From Asanoa ishikariensis (GTDB lineage Bacteria > Actinomycetota > Actinomycetes > Mycobacteriales > Micromonosporaceae), in NCBI RefSeq assembly GCF_900107455.1, contig NZ_FNQB01000002.1, forward strand, positions 248,001-312,000: a stretch of 64,000 nt of DNA, given 5' to 3'. Of the stretch, positions 32,943 to 46,023 are shown one piece after another. Each line of letters opens with the position of its first letter. Position 1 is the first letter of the stretch. The notes below the pieces were generated by a model. That model was not told the origin of the DNA. It did no database searches and was given only the letters and a program-made list of their open reading frames with translations. The translations under genes and the position numbers were made by a program.

Positions 32943-34244
32943 TCAGTCCCCGCGCTGGTAGACGTCGGGGATGCCGTCGGCGTCGTCGTCGCGGCGTTCT
33001 TCCTCGACGAGTTCGCGGTAGTGGCGGTTGCGCGCCCGCAGCAGGACGGTCGCCGCCGCCGCGGCGAGCACCGAGCCGACCAGGATGCCGAGTTTGGCGT
33101 CGGCATCCCGGTCGGTGCCGGCGCCGAAGGCGAGCTCGCCGATCAGCAACGAGACGGTGAAGCCGACCCCGGCCAGCATGGCCAGCCCGAGCACGTCCCA
33201 CCAGGAGAGCCCTTTCGCGAGCTCGGCCCGGGTGAAGCGCTGCACGAGCCAGGTCGACCCGAGCACCCCGATCGTCTTGCCGGCGACCAGACCCGCGACG
33301 ACGCCGATGGTGACGGGTGCCCAGAGCTCGGCGTCGGCCACGGTGACACCGGCGGCGAAGAAGGCGAACAGCGGGACGGCGATGCCCGCCGACACCGGGC
33401 GCCACCGGTGCTCGAAGTGCTCGGCCAGGCCGGGTCCGTCGTCACCCGGCTCGCGGCGGCGCACGGGCACGGTGAAGGCGAGCAGCACACCGGCGACGGT
33501 CGCGTGCACGCCGGACGCGTGCACCAGCGCCCAGGCGGTGAGGGCGAGGGGAAGCAGCAGCCACCAGGAACGTACGCGGCGCTGCACCAGGACCCCGAAA
33601 GCCGCGACGGGCAGCAACGCCAGCAACAGCGGCAGCAGGTGCAGGGCGCTGGTGTAGAACACGGCGATGATCGTGATGGCCAGCAGGTCGTCGACCACGG
33701 CCAAGGTGAGCAGGAAGGTACGTAACGCGGCCGGCAGGTGAGTGTTGATCAGCCCGAGCACGGCGAGCGCGAAGGCGATGTCGGTGGCGGTCGGTATCGC
33801 CCAACCGCTCGGCGCGCCGTCGGCCATGGTGGCGTTGACCGCGACGTAGATGACCGCCGGCACGATCATCCCACCGACCGCGGCCGCCACCGGCAGAGCG
33901 GCCCGGCGCGGATCACGCAGGTCACCGGCGACGAACTCGCGCTTGAGCTCGAGCCCCGCGACGAAGAAGAAGATCGCCAACAGCCCGTCGGCGGCCCATT
34001 GCGCCACGGACAGGTCAAGGTGCAGCGCAGCCGGCCCGAAGCTGGCGTCGGAGATCGTCTCGTAAGCGCTGGACCAGGGCGAGTTGGCCCAAACAAGGGC
34101 GACCACCGCGGCGCCGACGAGCAACAGACCGCCAGCGGTCTCGGTGCGCAGAATCTCGGCGATGCGGGTGGTCTCGACCAAGCTGCCGCGGCCGAAGAGC
34201 TTGTTCTTGTCGGCCACGGGCGGCACCTCCGGGACGGACGACAT
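32943..34244 (-). CDS. nhaA: Na+/H+ antiporter NhaA
   Basis: 433 residues from ATG 34244; GTG 34217 (VADKNKLFG) has the better GGAGG site and would give 424. About eleven to twelve membrane helices. The ion-binding pair Asp-Asp is in [10 protein letters not shown], the unwound-helix motif in [10 protein letters not shown], and a conserved Lys in GKTIGVLG. It exports Na+ or Li+ in exchange for H+ under alkaline or saline stress. A hydrophilic Asp-rich tail ends the protein. It converges on the ThrRS gene with the repeat element between them. Confidence 0.94.
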   Translation of the reverse strand: MSSVPEVPPVADKNKLFGRGSLVETTRIAEILRTETAGGLLLVGAAVVALVWANSPWSSAYETISDASFGPAALHLDLSVAQWAADGLLAIFFFVAGLELKREFVAGDLRDPRRAALPVAAAVGGMIVPAVIYVAVNATMADGAPSGWAIPTATDIAFALAVLGLINTHLPAALRTFLLTLAVVDDLLAITIIAVFYTSALHLLPLLLALLPVAAFGVLVQRRVRSWWLLLPLALTAWALVHASGVHATVAGVLLAFTVPVRRREPGDDGPGLAEHFEHRWRPVSAGIAVPLFAFFAAGVTVADAELWAPVTIGVVAGLVAGKTIGVLGSTWLVQRFTRAELAKGLSWWDVLGLAMLAGVGFTVSLLIGELAFGAGTDRDADAKLGILVGSVLAAAAATVLLRARNRHYRELVEEERRDDDADGIPDVYQRGD

Positions 34245-34392
34245 CGGCCGCCGACCAGTCTTCCCGGCACACCCTGAAAACCCACTCTACCGGCGGGTTC
34301 GCTCCGTACAGGGCACGGCAACGATTGCCCCATCCGGCGTGACAAGATCGGCAACGCATTTCCCCCGACACGCATGGGACTGGACGGACGCG

Positions 34393-34839
34393 ATGTCGAA
34401 TCAGCTAGCGCACTCTCTCCTCGCCACGCTGCACGCCTGCCACTTCGAGGTGGAGGATCACGCCATCTGGCTGGGGATGGCCTACGACTTCGGTGGCGAG
34501 AGCCAGCAACGCACCTATCTCGAGACGAGCCGGGTCGATGACGAACTCCGCGCGGAGATCCGAAGCACGCTGGAGGTGGATCACGGCTCGGGAGTGGACC
34601 AGGCCTTCAGCATCCGGCTGCTGCTCTACTTCGATCCGGCCAACGCGCGGGTCGAGTCGTTCATCGAAGCGCACCTCGGCGTGGCTATCGGTGACTACCA
34701 GCCCGGGACGCACGTCCTCTATCAACATCGGACCGAGAACCTCGATCCCGAGGGCGCGCTCCGCGCGGCTCGGGAGCACGTGCAGGCCCTGGTCGAGATC
34801 GACGACTACCCGGAGACGCTCGGCCTGAGTCGGCGTTGA
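34393..34839 (+). CDS. Hypothetical protein
   Basis: 148 residues from ATG 34393. I do not recognise it. The sequence is acidic and soluble-looking, with a beta-rich pattern (RLLLYFDPANARVESFIEAHLG, split as RLLLYFDPANA and VESFIEAHLG) and single Cys in HACHFEVEDHAIW. No signal or membrane segment. It stands alone between the divergent nhaA and a large inverted repeat that probably terminates it. A longer in-frame reading from 34084 would overlap nhaA on the opposite strand and is not supported. Confidence 0.6.
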   Translation: MSNQLAHSLLATLHACHFEVEDHAIWLGMAYDFGGESQQRTYLETSRVDDELRAEIRSTLEVDHGSGVDQAFSIRLLLYFDPANARVESFIEAHLGVAIGDYQPGTHVLYQHRTENLDPEGALRAAREHVQALVEIDDYPETLGLSRR

Positions 34840-34914
34840 ACCGAGTTGCCCCGGCCCTGAGCTGCGGGTAGGTAGTTCGAACCGGCGAAGCCAGCCCGGT
34901 CAGCTCCACCGGCT

Positions 34915-34979
34915 TTGCTCTGCACCCATATACGCACCACCCCCGTCGCGAGGTTGGTGCGTATATGGGTGCAGAGCAA
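34915..34979. terminator. Large inverted repeat, probable bidirectional terminator
   Basis: Perfect 25-bp arms at 34915-34939 and 34955-34979 surround a 15-nt loop. The arm includes CTGCACCCATATACGCACC, which is much less GC-rich than the surroundings. It lies between the convergent hypothetical gene and the DoxX gene. The size and perfect symmetry exceed what termination needs and suggest a dispersed repeat or small mobile palindrome. Confidence 0.7.
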
Positions 34980-34989
34980 GGGGAGATCA

Positions 34990-35436
34990 TCAAGCGGCGA
35001 ACGCAACGGCGGCCGCCAGGCCGACCCAGAGCAGCTGGAGGGCTGTGCGGGGTCCGATCGGCGGGACCGGGCGACCACCCAGGGACAGCTTGCGCCGGGC
35101 CGCCGAGACGTTGGCCGGGAACATCGCGATCATCAGCAGGGCCAGGGCCCCCGCGGCCAGTCGGGCGGTCGCCGGGATCAGCAGGCCGATCGCGCCGGCG
35201 AGTTCCAACACGCCCGTCGCGGTGACCAGCAGGTCGGGACGGGGCAGCCGGGGCGGGACCATCGCGATCATGTCGGCCCGCATCCGAGGCGCGAAGTGGG
35301 CCAGGCCGGTGACCACGAACATGAGGGCGAGTCCGACCCGCAGCGCGGGCTGCCACCCGTCGAGGGCGTCAACTCCGGCGAGGCCGGTGAGGCGGGCGAG
35401 GACGAAACCGACGACGAGGAAAACGAGAGGCATCAT
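34990..35436 (-). CDS. DoxX family membrane protein
   Basis: 148 residues, four predicted membrane helices (near residues 3-20, 33-48, 70-88 and 92-107, with a further hydrophobic C-terminus). RVGLALMFVVTGLAHF and FPANVSAARRKLSLGG are family-like. DoxX-like proteins are small quinone- or redox-linked membrane proteins; in mycobacteria one forms a complex with SodA and SseA. Start at ATG 35436 or 35433, with GGAG upstream. It is divergent from a TetR regulator across a 69-bp region with paired operators, so it is probably the regulated gene. Confidence 0.83.
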   Translation of the reverse strand: MMPLVFLVVGFVLARLTGLAGVDALDGWQPALRVGLALMFVVTGLAHFAPRMRADMIAMVPPRLPRPDLLVTATGVLELAGAIGLLIPATARLAAGALALLMIAMFPANVSAARRKLSLGGRPVPPIGPRTALQLLWVGLAAAVAFAA

Positions 35437-35450
35437 GGCGGCGCTCCAAT

Positions 35451-35496
35451 CTTGTCGGTGTCAAGTTAGCAGCGAAACTTGTCAGTGGCAAGTTAG
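35451..35496. promoter_or_regulatory. Two TetR-type operator repeats between doxX and tetR
   Basis: CTTGTCGGTGTCAAGTTAG (35451-35469) and CTTGTCAGTGGCAAGTTAG (35478-35496) are near-identical, 27 bp apart start to start, and each contains an ACTTG/CAAGT dyad. The second overlaps the TAGAGT box (35494-35499) that lies 6 nt before the tetR start. They would let the TetR protein repress both divergent genes. Confidence 0.6.
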
Positions 35497-35505
35497 AGTG
35501 GACCT

Positions 35506-36084
35506 ATGAGAGACACGCGGCCGTATCACCACGGCGATCTACGACGGACCCTGCTGGCCGCGGCGGCTGAGGCGATCACCGAGAGCGGGCCGGCCGCGCT
35601 GAGCCTGCGTGACCTGGCTCGGCGGGCCGGTGTTTCGCACGCCGCGCCGGCACACCATTTCGGCGACAAGGCGGGGCTGCTCACCGCGCTCGCGGCCGAG
35701 GGCTTCGGGCTGCTCGCCGACGAGCTCGACAGCACCCGTGCGGCCGGCGGCGGCGTGTTGGACGCGGGCGTGGGCTACGTGCGGTTCGCCGTCGGGCACC
35801 GCGCGCACTTCTCCGTGATGTTCCAGCCCGAGCTGCTCAACGACACCGACCCGGAGCTGCGGGCGGCGAAGGACCGAGCCTCGGATGCGCTGGCCGACGC
35901 CGTCGCGAGCGTCCAGGAGCCGCAGCGGCGCGGCGCCGACACCCGGATCGCCGGCCTGTCCGCCTGGTCGATCGTGCACGGCTTCGCGACCCTGTGGGTC
36001 AGCGGGGCGCTGCCGGAGGACCTGGGCACCGACCCGGAGGCGGCGGCCCGCCAGGTGATCCGCCCACTGTTCGCGCCCGGCTAG
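35506..36084 (+). CDS. TetR family transcriptional regulator
   Basis: 192 residues. The N-terminal HTH is clear: HHGDLRRTLLAAAAEAI, then LSLRDLARRAGVSHAAPAHHFGDKAGLL. The C-terminal ligand domain includes GYVRFAVGHRAHFSVMF and a WSIVHGFATLWVSGALP segment typical of the WHG-domain TetR group. Effector unknown. It is divergent from doxX with tandem dyads in between, so it likely represses doxX and itself. A leaderless start at ATG 35506 fits the TAGAGT box. Confidence 0.9.
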   Translation: MRDTRPYHHGDLRRTLLAAAAEAITESGPAALSLRDLARRAGVSHAAPAHHFGDKAGLLTALAAEGFGLLADELDSTRAAGGGVLDAGVGYVRFAVGHRAHFSVMFQPELLNDTDPELRAAKDRASDALADAVASVQEPQRRGADTRIAGLSAWSIVHGFATLWVSGALPEDLGTDPEAAARQVIRPLFAPG

Positions 36085-36102
36085 GCACGACGGAAGAGGC
36101 CG

Positions 36103-39329
<3,227 letters not shown>

Positions 39330-39399
39330 ATTCGGGAGTGTATCGGCGCGGATGATCAACTTACCTAAGAGTAGCTGTGGGATGTGCAACGCTTGTCAC

Positions 39400-40017
39400 G
39401 TGTCGGCAACCCGGATGATGATCCTCGGCGCGGTGCGCTTGATGCAGCCCGTTCACGGCTACGACGTGCGGCGTGAGCTGCTGAGTTGGGGTGCCGACCG
39501 CTGGGCGAACGTACAACCTGGATCGATCTATCACGGCCTGCGCAAGCTGACCGAGGAAGAGATGCTGCGCGAGGTCGGCACCGACCAGGTCGGCGGGCGA
39601 CCGGCCCGCACGTCGTACGAGATCACGGCGAAGGGCTCGGCTGAGTTCGAGACGCTGTTGCGAGATTTGTGGTGGAACGCGGCGCCGCCGACCGACCCCT
39701 TCTTCGCGGCCCTCTCCTTCCTTCCTTCTCTGCCGCGTTCCGAGGCCTCGTCCGCGTTGCGGCACCGGGCGACCATGCTGCGGGCGACGGTCGACGGCAT
39801 GAAGGCCTCGCTGGAGTCCCGGTGGATCAGTGAGCTCAAGCCGACGCACGTCGCGTGGATGTTCGAGCTCAGCATCGCGCGGATGGCGGGAGAGATCGAC
39901 TGGTGTGAGCGCATCGCCGACTTGATCGACTCAGGAGTGTCATACACCCCCGATACCCTCCGTGAGTCTCCCGAGTTCGCTGAATATCTCGAAAGGTCAA
40001 GCAATACTCAACGTTGA
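39400..40017 (+). CDS. PadR family transcriptional regulator
   Basis: 205 residues from GTG 39400 (VSATRMMILGAVRLMQ), the family-like start. The winged helix (LMQPVHGYDVRRELL, WANVQPGSIYHGLRKL, GRPARTSYEITAKG) is followed by a helical C-terminal domain of about 100 residues, so it is the longer PadR subtype. It stands 59 bp upstream of a drug-type ABC transporter in the same direction and is its likely repressor. A longer frame from 39280 overlaps the accA3 promoter and is rejected. Confidence 0.9.
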   Translation: MSATRMMILGAVRLMQPVHGYDVRRELLSWGADRWANVQPGSIYHGLRKLTEEEMLREVGTDQVGGRPARTSYEITAKGSAEFETLLRDLWWNAAPPTDPFFAALSFLPSLPRSEASSALRHRATMLRATVDGMKASLESRWISELKPTHVAWMFELSIARMAGEIDWCERIADLIDSGVSYTPDTLRESPEFAEYLERSSNTQR

Positions 40018-40076
40018 CCAGTCGAGTTATATCGCGTTAGAGTCCCGGGTGACATCAGTCGATCCGGGGGTGCTTC

Positions 40077-41039
<963 letters not shown>

Positions 41040-41044
41040 TTCTC

Positions 41045-41809
41045 ATGAAATTCTTCCGAGACACTTGGCTGATCTTCGCGCGGCAGATGCAACTGCTGCT
41101 CCGCAACCCGGTGTGGGTGTTCGTCGGCGTCTTCCAACCGGTGATGTACCTATTGCTTTTCGCCCCCTTGTTGAAGCCGGCGCTGTCCCCGCTCGGCGTG
41201 ACCAGCGACGCCGAGGCCTACCAGGTGTTCGTGCCGGGTCTGTTGGTCCTGCTGGCGATCTTCGGTGGGCTGTTCCAGGGCTTCGGCCTGATCGCCGAGC
41301 TACGGGCGGGCGTGATCGAGCGGTCCCGGGTGACCCCGGTCAGCCGCTTCGCGCTGCTGCTCGGCCGGTCGCTGCGCGACGTGGTGTCGCTGATCGCCCA
41401 GGCCGGCATCATCACGATCCTGGCGCTCTTCTTCGACCTGCGGGTGTTCATCGGCGACCTGCTGCTGGCCTACCTGATGCTGGCACTGATCGCGCTGATG
41501 ACCTCGTCGGTCTCCTACGGCGTGGCGCTCGCGGTCAAGAGCGAAGACGCCCTGGCGCCGCTGATGAACACGGTCGCCCAGCCGGTGCTGCTGCTATCGG
41601 GCATCCTGCTACCCCTGCAGTTCGCACCGGGCTGGCTCGAAGACGTCGCCAAGTGGAACCCCTTCTCCTGGGCGGTCGACGGCACCCGCGCCCTGTTCGC
41701 GGGAGACATCGGCAACGACCGCGTCTGGCAGGGCCTGTTGATCGTCTCGGTCCTGACCGTGCTGTCGGTCTGGTGGGCCGCGCGCGAGTTCGCCCGCAGC
41801 GTCCGCTGA
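41045..41809 (+). CDS. ABC transporter permease (DrrB/ABC-2 type)
   Basis: 254 residues with six predicted membrane helices, typical for DrrB-like ABC-2 permeases. Visible are FARQMQLLLRNPVWVFVGVF, the re-entrant ERSRVTPVSR segment, and FAPGWLEDVAKWNPFSW near the last helices. It pairs with the ATPase 5 bp upstream to form a 2+2 exporter. A hairpin terminator follows directly. Confidence 0.92.
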   Translation: MKFFRDTWLIFARQMQLLLRNPVWVFVGVFQPVMYLLLFAPLLKPALSPLGVTSDAEAYQVFVPGLLVLLAIFGGLFQGFGLIAELRAGVIERSRVTPVSRFALLLGRSLRDVVSLIAQAGIITILALFFDLRVFIGDLLLAYLMLALIALMTSSVSYGVALAVKSEDALAPLMNTVAQPVLLLSGILLPLQFAPGWLEDVAKWNPFSWAVDGTRALFAGDIGNDRVWQGLLIVSVLTVLSVWWAAREFARSVR

Positions 41810-41818
41810 GTTTCTGGG

Positions 41819-41851
41819 GGGTGCCCGCGGACCACGGGGTCGCGGGCACCC
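41819..41851 (+). terminator. Terminator after the ABC permease
   Basis: GGGTGCCCGCG (41819-41829) pairs perfectly with CGCGGGCACCC (41841-41851) around an 11-nt loop, followed by TTCTC. Confidence 0.75.
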
Positions 41852-41926
41852 TTCTCGGGTTGAGACGTAGGCCACCCCCGATTTCCGGCGATCTGTGAGA
41901 GCGCATTCTCCGCGTAACGTGAGGCC

Positions 41927-43126
41927 GTGCCGCGTCTCGTCCACGACCGCCTGACCCTCCTGCTCTATGCGCAGCTAGGCGTCTGGGGCTTTTTCCTCTA
42001 TGGCTTCGGCCCGGTCGTGCCGCTGCTCCGCGACGAGCAGGGGGTCAGCGCCGCGCTGGCCAGCCTGCACGGCACGGGCCTCGCGGTCGGCGTCCTGATC
42101 GCGGGCTTCGTCTTCTCGCCGTTGTCCCGCCGAATCGGCCGCGGCCCCACCATCTGGACGGGCCTCGTGGGCGTGGCCTTGGTGATCGGCGTCCTGTGGC
42201 TGGCCCGCCCACTGCCCCTGACGATCGGGGCCGCCGTGCTGGCCTCGATCTTCGGCTCGTTCATCGTCAACGGCGTCAACGCCGCGCTCTCGGACCACCA
42301 GGGCGCCGCCGCACCAGCGGCCCTGAGCGAGGCGAACGCGGCCGCCGCCTTCACCGGCGTCGTGTCACCGCTGGTGGTGGGCGCCTTCGTCGCGGCGGGC
42401 CTGGGCTGGCGCCCGGCCCTGTCGCTGGTGGTCCTACTCATCCTGGGCGTCCTGCTGCTAACGGCGTTCTGGCGGGTGCCGATCCCGGTGCGCCCTAGCG
42501 TCACGTCGTCCGCCCCTGTCGCCGGGCGCCTGCCCCGGCCGTACTGGATCACCCTGATCCTGCTCGCCGCCACCTCGTCGATCGAGGTCTGCTTCTCGCT
42601 GTGGGCGGTCGACGTACTTCGCACCCACGCCGGCATGAGCTCGGGCCCGGCCGCGGCCGGCTTCGCCGCGGTTCTGGCCGGCATGTTCGCGGGCCGCCTG
42701 GCCGCGGGCCGGATAGCACTGCACGTGCCGACGATCCGCCTGCTGTTGCTGTCGCTGGGCGTCACCCTGGCGGGCTTCGCGCTGTTCTGGGTGGGAACCG
42801 CGCCCTGGCTGGCGGTATTCGGCCTGTTCGTGGTGGGCCTGGGCATAGCGGTCCAGTACCCGCTGGTGATCTCGCTGGCCCTGGCCGCGGCCCCAGGCCA
42901 GGCCGACCGAGCGGCGGGCCTGACGAGCTACCCGGTAGCCCTGGGCTTCGGCGTAGCCCCGGTTCTCCTGGGCGCGCTGGCCGACCGCTCAGGAACCCAC
43001 GAGGCGTTCCTGGTACTGCCGGCCTTCATAGCGGCCGCGGTGGTCCTGACGGTGTGGCTGGCCAGGTCGCTAGCTCTTCCAAAGGTCGGTGAGCCGCACA
43101 CCGAGATCGTCGAGCAGGTGGCGTAG
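41927..43126 (+). CDS. MFS transporter
   Basis: 399 residues from GTG 41927, 6 nt after TAACGT (leaderless pattern). Twelve predicted membrane helices and the first-loop motif SPLSRRIGRGPTI fit a major facilitator drug/metabolite exporter. No substrate signature. Its last 57 nt overlap the convergent maf gene, so both C-termini are constrained by the other strand. Part of the accessory efflux block between maf and accA3. Confidence 0.88.
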   Translation: MPRLVHDRLTLLLYAQLGVWGFFLYGFGPVVPLLRDEQGVSAALASLHGTGLAVGVLIAGFVFSPLSRRIGRGPTIWTGLVGVALVIGVLWLARPLPLTIGAAVLASIFGSFIVNGVNAALSDHQGAAAPAALSEANAAAAFTGVVSPLVVGAFVAAGLGWRPALSLVVLLILGVLLLTAFWRVPIPVRPSVTSSAPVAGRLPRPYWITLILLAATSSIEVCFSLWAVDVLRTHAGMSSGPAAAGFAAVLAGMFAGRLAAGRIALHVPTIRLLLLSLGVTLAGFALFWVGTAPWLAVFGLFVVGLGIAVQYPLVISLALAAAPGQADRAAGLTSYPVALGFGVAPVLLGALADRSGTHEAFLVLPAFIAAAVVLTVWLARSLALPKVGEPHTEIVEQVA

Positions 43127-43702
43127 CAGCGGAAGCGAAAGCCCCACGACATTCCCGTGGTCACCCTCGATGCGCTCGACAAACGGCCCACCAAGCCCGT
43201 CGATGGTGAACGCCCCGGCCACGTGGAGCGGCTCGCCGGTCCCGACGTAAGCGGCGATCTCCTCGTCAGTGAGCTCAGCAAACTCGACCTTGGTAGACCC
43301 AACGGCGCCGACGGTCACCCCAGCGAGATCGATCAGGTAGTGCCCGGTGTGCAACACACCGGTCCGCCCCCGCATGCTCTGCCAACGCCGAACCGCGTCA
43401 TCGGCATCGGTCGGCTTCCCGAGCACCTGCCCGTCGAACTCAAGGACGGAGTCGCACCCAAGCACCAGAAGCCGCCCACCAGGGCTGACCACGATGCCCT
43501 CGGCCCCGAGCCGCCTCGCGACCTCGGTCGCCTTGAGTCTCGCAAGGGTCAGGCAGAGCTCCTCCGCAGTCGGCTCCTGTACTGCCGATTCGTCGACCCC
43601 GCTGACCACCACTTCCACGTCAATCCCAGCCGAGTTGAGCAAAGCCCGCCGGGCTGGGCTCGCCGACGCCAACACCAAGGTTGTAGATCCAGCCGTCCGC
43701 AC
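43070..43702 (-). CDS. maf: Maf family nucleotide pyrophosphatase
   Basis: 210 residues from GTG 43702. The N-terminal LVLASASPARRALL with its phosphate-binding loop, the GCDSVLEFDGQVLGKP block, and GAFTIDGLGGPFVERIEGD are diagnostic. Maf proteins hydrolyse non-canonical or modified nucleoside triphosphates to monophosphates. In the usual actinobacterial order (accD, accE, maf, accA3) maf follows accE directly; here the secretion-type cassette is interposed. Its 3' end overlaps the MFS gene by 57 nt. 6 bp downstream of the mycosin gene. Confidence 0.92.
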   Translation of the reverse strand: MRTAGSTTLVLASASPARRALLNSAGIDVEVVVSGVDESAVQEPTAEELCLTLARLKATEVARRLGAEGIVVSPGGRLLVLGCDSVLEFDGQVLGKPTDADDAVRRWQSMRGRTGVLHTGHYLIDLAGVTVGAVGSTKVEFAELTDEEIAAYVGTGEPLHVAGAFTIDGLGGPFVERIEGDHGNVVGLSLPLLRHLLDDLGVRLTDLWKS

Positions 43703-43708
43703 GGGGAG

Positions 43709-44821
43709 CTACGGTACCGGTCGCCTTCCCACGCGATGCCGACGGGCAAGCACGATGAGTATGAAGACACCGATAACAACCCCAGCCCCAACCAAAGCCG
43801 CAATCCAGATGGCCGACCCGTCCGCTCGATGGCCATCGACGGGCGGCAGCGCGTCGCCCGCGGAGCTGGGCGTGGCGGCGGAAGCCGAGGGGGAGAGCGG
43901 CGGAACGTCAGCGGTAAGCGCGGCCACGATGTTGAGCACGCCGAAGCCGTACTCATCATCCCGCCCAGGGGAGCCCCTGTCGGTTGCGGTCGCGGTTAGT
44001 CGGTGCACCACCTCCTCTGCCGGAAGCTCCGGAAAGCGGCTTCGCACCAACGCGACAGCCCCAGAAACGATGGCAGCGGCATCCGATGTCCCGTCGGCGC
44101 GTTGGTACTGGTCGCGACGACTTGTTGAGTGAATGTCGACACCCGGCGCGGTCAGCACGACCCCTTGCCCTGTGACGGATATGTCCGCTATGGACCCACT
44201 CTTGTCGACCGCGCCGACGGCGAGAACCCCGGGATACATCGCAGGAAATTCCACGCCCCTAGACGGACGGTTTCCCACTGCTGCTACGACGACGATATCT
44301 TCCTCGATCGCTCTTTCGACCGCCTCGCGGAGGCTGGACGAAGGGCCTCCGCTGTACGAGAGATTGATGACCTCAACGTGTCGAGTGGTTGCCCATTCGA
44401 TGCCGGCCGCCGCGACATCGGGACTTACCGGTTCCCCAGAAGAACTGATGGTCACAGGAACTATTTGGGATCTCGGTGCGATGCCGAGCGCCCCGTCCGG
44501 GCCTCGACCGTGCGCGGCAATCAATCCGGCCATTGCGGTGCCGTGCCCGTCGCTGTCAGTCCTCCCATCGCCAGTGGGCGATCTTGGATCAACAACCGCG
44601 CCAGGGCGCAGGTTGTTGTCTAAATCGCGGTGAGGGTCAACGCCTGTGTCAACGATGGCCACCTCGACGCCATCGCCTTTGGAGACTTGTTGGGCCGCCT
44701 CGACGTTGAGGAAGCGAAGGTGCCATTGGCTACTGCGCACTGTGTCCGCGTCTTGGCGCATGCCAAAGACCACGGTAGTCAGCAGCGCTGCGAGGCTTAT
44801 CGCTCTGTAGTAAGGCGTCAA
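43709..44821 (-). CDS. S8 serine protease, mycosin (MycP)-like, membrane anchored
   Basis: 370 residues from TTG 44821, which overlaps the stop of the upstream gene (TTGA). The triad is visible: Asp in AIVDTGVDPHR, His in DGHGTAMAG, Ser in DGTSDAAAIVSG. An N-terminal hydrophobic segment (YYRAISLAALLTTVVFG) acts as a signal, and a C-terminal helix (IWIAALVGAGVVIGVFILIV) ending in basic residues anchors it, the layout of type VII secretion mycosins. Partner genes for two helical secreted-type proteins lie directly upstream; EccB, EccC, EccD and EccE are absent. Lower GC than flanks. A start at 44911 would overlap the upstream gene by 94 nt. Confidence 0.85.
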   Translation of the reverse strand: MTPYYRAISLAALLTTVVFGMRQDADTVRSSQWHLRFLNVEAAQQVSKGDGVEVAIVDTGVDPHRDLDNNLRPGAVVDPRSPTGDGRTDSDGHGTAMAGLIAAHGRGPDGALGIAPRSQIVPVTISSSGEPVSPDVAAAGIEWATTRHVEVINLSYSGGPSSSLREAVERAIEEDIVVVAAVGNRPSRGVEFPAMYPGVLAVGAVDKSGSIADISVTGQGVVLTAPGVDIHSTSRRDQYQRADGTSDAAAIVSGAVALVRSRFPELPAEEVVHRLTATATDRGSPGRDDEYGFGVLNIVAALTADVPPLSPSASAATPSSAGDALPPVDGHRADGSAIWIAALVGAGVVIGVFILIVLARRHRVGRRPVP

Positions 44822-46023
44822 TGGTCTATACCGATCGCCGGACCGGGGTCGTGCGTCGATATGGCGGTCGATGGTGCGATGACCGGTGGCACCCCTACGG
44901 CCATGATCCACGATTCCTGGAGAACGGACTGAGTGGAGGGGTTATCCGCCGCGTGCCTTCGTGATGGGTGACCAGAGACCGCTCCGGGACTGCCGGCGGA
45001 TGAATTGGGCGGTGGTGCGCTGATGACGCCACCCGTGGGATTGATGATCGGTCCGGATCTTGCACCGGACTGTCCTGGCGTAGTCGGCGGGCCGATGATC
45101 CCACCGGTCGGCATGGCCGGCGTTACATGGCCGACGACAGCGGCGGCAACAGCACCTGTAGAGCGCCCGGAAGTTCCAAGACCAACGGCGTTCGATCGAC
45201 GCGACTCAACCTCGTTGCTCGAACGTTTGGGGAGCCCCTCCGCCGTTAGCGATCTTGGAAGGATCGAAGTCGGGCCGCCGGCTGGCGCCGCAGGTGCGGG
45301 ATAAGGCGTGGCCCGGAAGCCACCTGACGATCCGTCTAGGGCGGGGCTCGGAGGAGTAGGCGCAGCGATCATCGCTCGGATCGTTGGCTTGTTTCCCCGT
45401 GATCCATAAATGGTAGTTGGATCGTCGCGGTGTCCCACGGGTGCGTAGGGCGCGGGACGTTGAAGTCGGGTCTGAGCCTCGACCAAGGCGCTGCTGAGAC
45501 CCGACATTGCTAAACGAGCGCGGAGATTGATCCGTTCTAGGTCGGCGCTGGTTGCCGGCGGAGGGCCGATGGTAGTGCCAGGAAGTTGGCTGGCTCGTTC
45601 GGTTTGGGCCAGATTTTCGTAGGTCCTCAGAGCTTGAAGCTTTGCCTGGTACTCGGCGTGGATCTTCTCCATGTCGCTGCGGGTGGCTTGTACGGCTGCC
45701 GTGGCAGTGGACACGGTGCTGTAGTTGGCCGCGGCTACTTGATGGGTGCCGCGCACGTGCTCGATCAGATAGTCCAGACGGGAGATGAATGCCTGCGAGG
45801 CCTTGCTCCGCTCTGGCGGCCAAGCCTCCGCGAGACCATCTCGGTACCGCTGGAGTCGGCCAAGGTGGGTGGCGGTCAGCTCCGCCATTCTTCGTAGGCC
45901 GGACACGTGGCGCCAATGGGCGTCGGTTTGTTGCGGTTCGATCATTCGCCACATCGACGGGGTGTCGTGCGCCTGCCAGTTCGTTGTCGACTCGCGCTGT
46001 GGGATGCCGTCGTTGTCACGCAT
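44818..46023 (-). CDS. Putative type VII secretion substrate, PPE/WXG-like with long proline-rich tail
   Basis: 401 residues. Residues 20-190 are almost entirely helical, with SMWRMIEPQQTDAHWRHV, AEAWPPERSKASQAF (a Trp turn in the WXG position) and heptad-like stretches, resembling LXG/PPE-like ESX substrates. From about residue 200 it is disordered, rich in Pro, Gly, Ser and Thr. No signal peptide. It overlaps the upstream small partner by 8 nt and the mycosin gene by 4 nt (TTGA), so the three are one translational unit. GC is lower than that of the acc genes around it. Family assignment is by architecture, not by a clear signature. Confidence 0.6.
   Translation of the reverse strand: MRDNDGIPQRESTTNWQAHDTPSMWRMIEPQQTDAHWRHVSGLRRMAELTATHLGRLQRYRDGLAEAWPPERSKASQAFISRLDYLIEHVRGTHQVAAANYSTVSTATAAVQATRSDMEKIHAEYQAKLQALRTYENLAQTERASQLPGTTIGPPPATSADLERINLRARLAMSGLSSALVEAQTRLQRPAPYAPVGHRDDPTTIYGSRGNKPTIRAMIAAPTPPSPALDGSSGGFRATPYPAPAAPAGGPTSILPRSLTAEGLPKRSSNEVESRRSNAVGLGTSGRSTGAVAAAVVGHVTPAMPTGGIIGPPTTPGQSGARSGPIINPTGGVISAPPPNSSAGSPGAVSGHPSRRHAADNPSTQSVLQESWIMAVGVPPVIAPSTAISTHDPGPAIGIDH

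Noticed and set aside
34868-34885. GTTCGAACC, resembling a tRNA T-loop
   Set aside because: No acceptor, D or anticodon stems can be built around it.
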